Source: CAVQGZ01 sp964400785 (GTDB lineage Bacteria > Actinomycetota > Actinomycetes > Jiangellales > Jiangellaceae). Taken from it: 64,000 bases of DNA. Of this stretch, positions 61,594 through 64,000 are shown one piece after another; positions within the stretch are counted from its first letter, which is position 1; each line of letters begins with the position of its first letter. Both the position numbers and the translations under genes were made by a program. Under the pieces are notes generated by a model. It was given only the letters and a program-made list of their open reading frames with translations. It did no database searches and was not told the DNA's origin. Location: assembly GCA_964400785.1 (NCBI GenBank), contig CAYNWB010000008.1, positions 1 through 64,000 on the forward strand, read 5' to 3'.

Positions 61594-61599
61594 TATCGT
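61594..61599 (+). promoter_or_regulatory. -10 box of the ileS leader promoter
   Basis: TATCGT about 7 nt before the likely transcript start near 61606. No good -35 at normal spacing. Confidence 0.45.
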
Positions 61600-61605
61600 T
61601 GGGTG

Positions 61606-61880
61606 CGACAGCGACGGGGACAGGTATTCGCGTCGGCGGCCCGCAGCGACCCGGGGACGGTGCAAGCCCGGGGGTGCGCACGCGCAAGAGATCACCCCTG
61701 AGTCGCCGGAAGAACGGGACCTGCCGCACCACGGCGAGTCCTCACTAGACCCGGCAACCTCTCGAGAGGGTCGACGGCCACGGCCGGCGGCCAAGGAGGG
61801 TGGTACCGCGGGGTGTGGGCGCCGAGCCCGTCACCTCGTCCCTCCGTCGAACGCAGCACGCGACACCGACGGAGACGACC
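61606..61880 (+). ncRNA. T-box leader of ileS, translational type
   Basis: The conserved T-box AGGG-TGGTACC-GCG lies at 61799-61812. The TGGTACC bulge (61803-61809) would pair with the end of uncharged tRNA-Ile. The matching 3' strand CGTCCCT is at 61839-61845 (anti-sequestor). The overlapping CTCCGTCG (61844-61851) can instead pair with CGACGGAG (61867-61874), which contains the ileS ribosome site. Charged tRNA would therefore allow sequestration and repress translation. An ATC at 61691-61693 is a candidate isoleucine specifier; the 5' stem is short, as in actinobacteria. Stem I limits are uncertain. Confidence 0.88.
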
Positions 61881-61883
61881 TCG

Positions 61884-64000
<2,117 letters not shown>

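Overview
The window is 64 kb of very GC-rich chromosome with actinobacterial gene order and signals. Supporting markers are a MurT/GatD pair, a BTAD (AfsR/SARP-type) regulator, F420-type PPOX and TIGR03085 proteins, PspC-linked two-component genes, an ANTAR regulator next to pyk, many GTG starts and many promoters that look leaderless. Synteny (polA, liv genes, pdtaR, pyk, gltDB, trp, his, dnaE, lspA, ileS) fits a housekeeping chromosome arm of an actinomycete. I cannot name the genus. One 10-base N run (47342-47351) shows this is a draft scaffold.

Layout. 1-5893: the start of polA and, upstream of it, a giant BTAD/pseudokinase/STAND-ATPase/propeller regulator. 6093-12693: a small secreted protein, a thioesterase, the branched-chain amino acid transporter livHMGF and a convergent binding lipoprotein. 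12862-18563: a second binding lipoprotein, a PspC-linked two-component system and three envelope proteins. 18570-26878: ANTAR regulator, tRNA-Leu(CAA), pyruvate kinase, glutamate synthase gltBD. 27055-36538: a DsbA-like protein and a split trp cluster (trpE, two small trp-associated membrane genes, trpC, trpB, trpA) interrupted by envelope genes and a second two-component system. 36661-43039: a proline-rich membrane protein, hisI, a PLP decarboxylase and two half-size ABC exporters. 43113-47341: murT-gatD, TIGR03085, hisF, an F420/PPOX protein and a broken RidA gene. 47342-47755: the gap, a ligase fragment and a repeat array. 47756-52342: hisDCB-small ORF-hisH-hisA. 52570-64000: LON-domain protein, YbaK, a membrane protein, dnaE, a TipA-like MerR regulator, aldo/keto reductase, rluD-type synthase, lspA, a DksA/TraR protein, and ileS behind a T-box leader.

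The genes mostly serve nitrogen and amino-acid metabolism: branched-chain amino acid uptake, glutamate synthesis, and tryptophan and histidine synthesis. Envelope genes include lspA, murT/gatD and the PspC and toast-rack proteins. Replication and translation genes include polA, dnaE, ileS and tRNA-Leu. Operons are tight, with ATGA or GTGA four-base overlaps.

The most unusual signal is a pair of intergenic arrays at 34141-34376 and 47406-47641. Each has eight 21-bp units, four facing four, at a 31-32 bp period, around a 46-bp palindrome built as 20-6-20. I know of no named family with this architecture. Other points of interest are a translational T-box with a readable sequestor/anti-sequestor switch, a MerR promoter with a 19-bp spacer, and widespread leaderless start sites.
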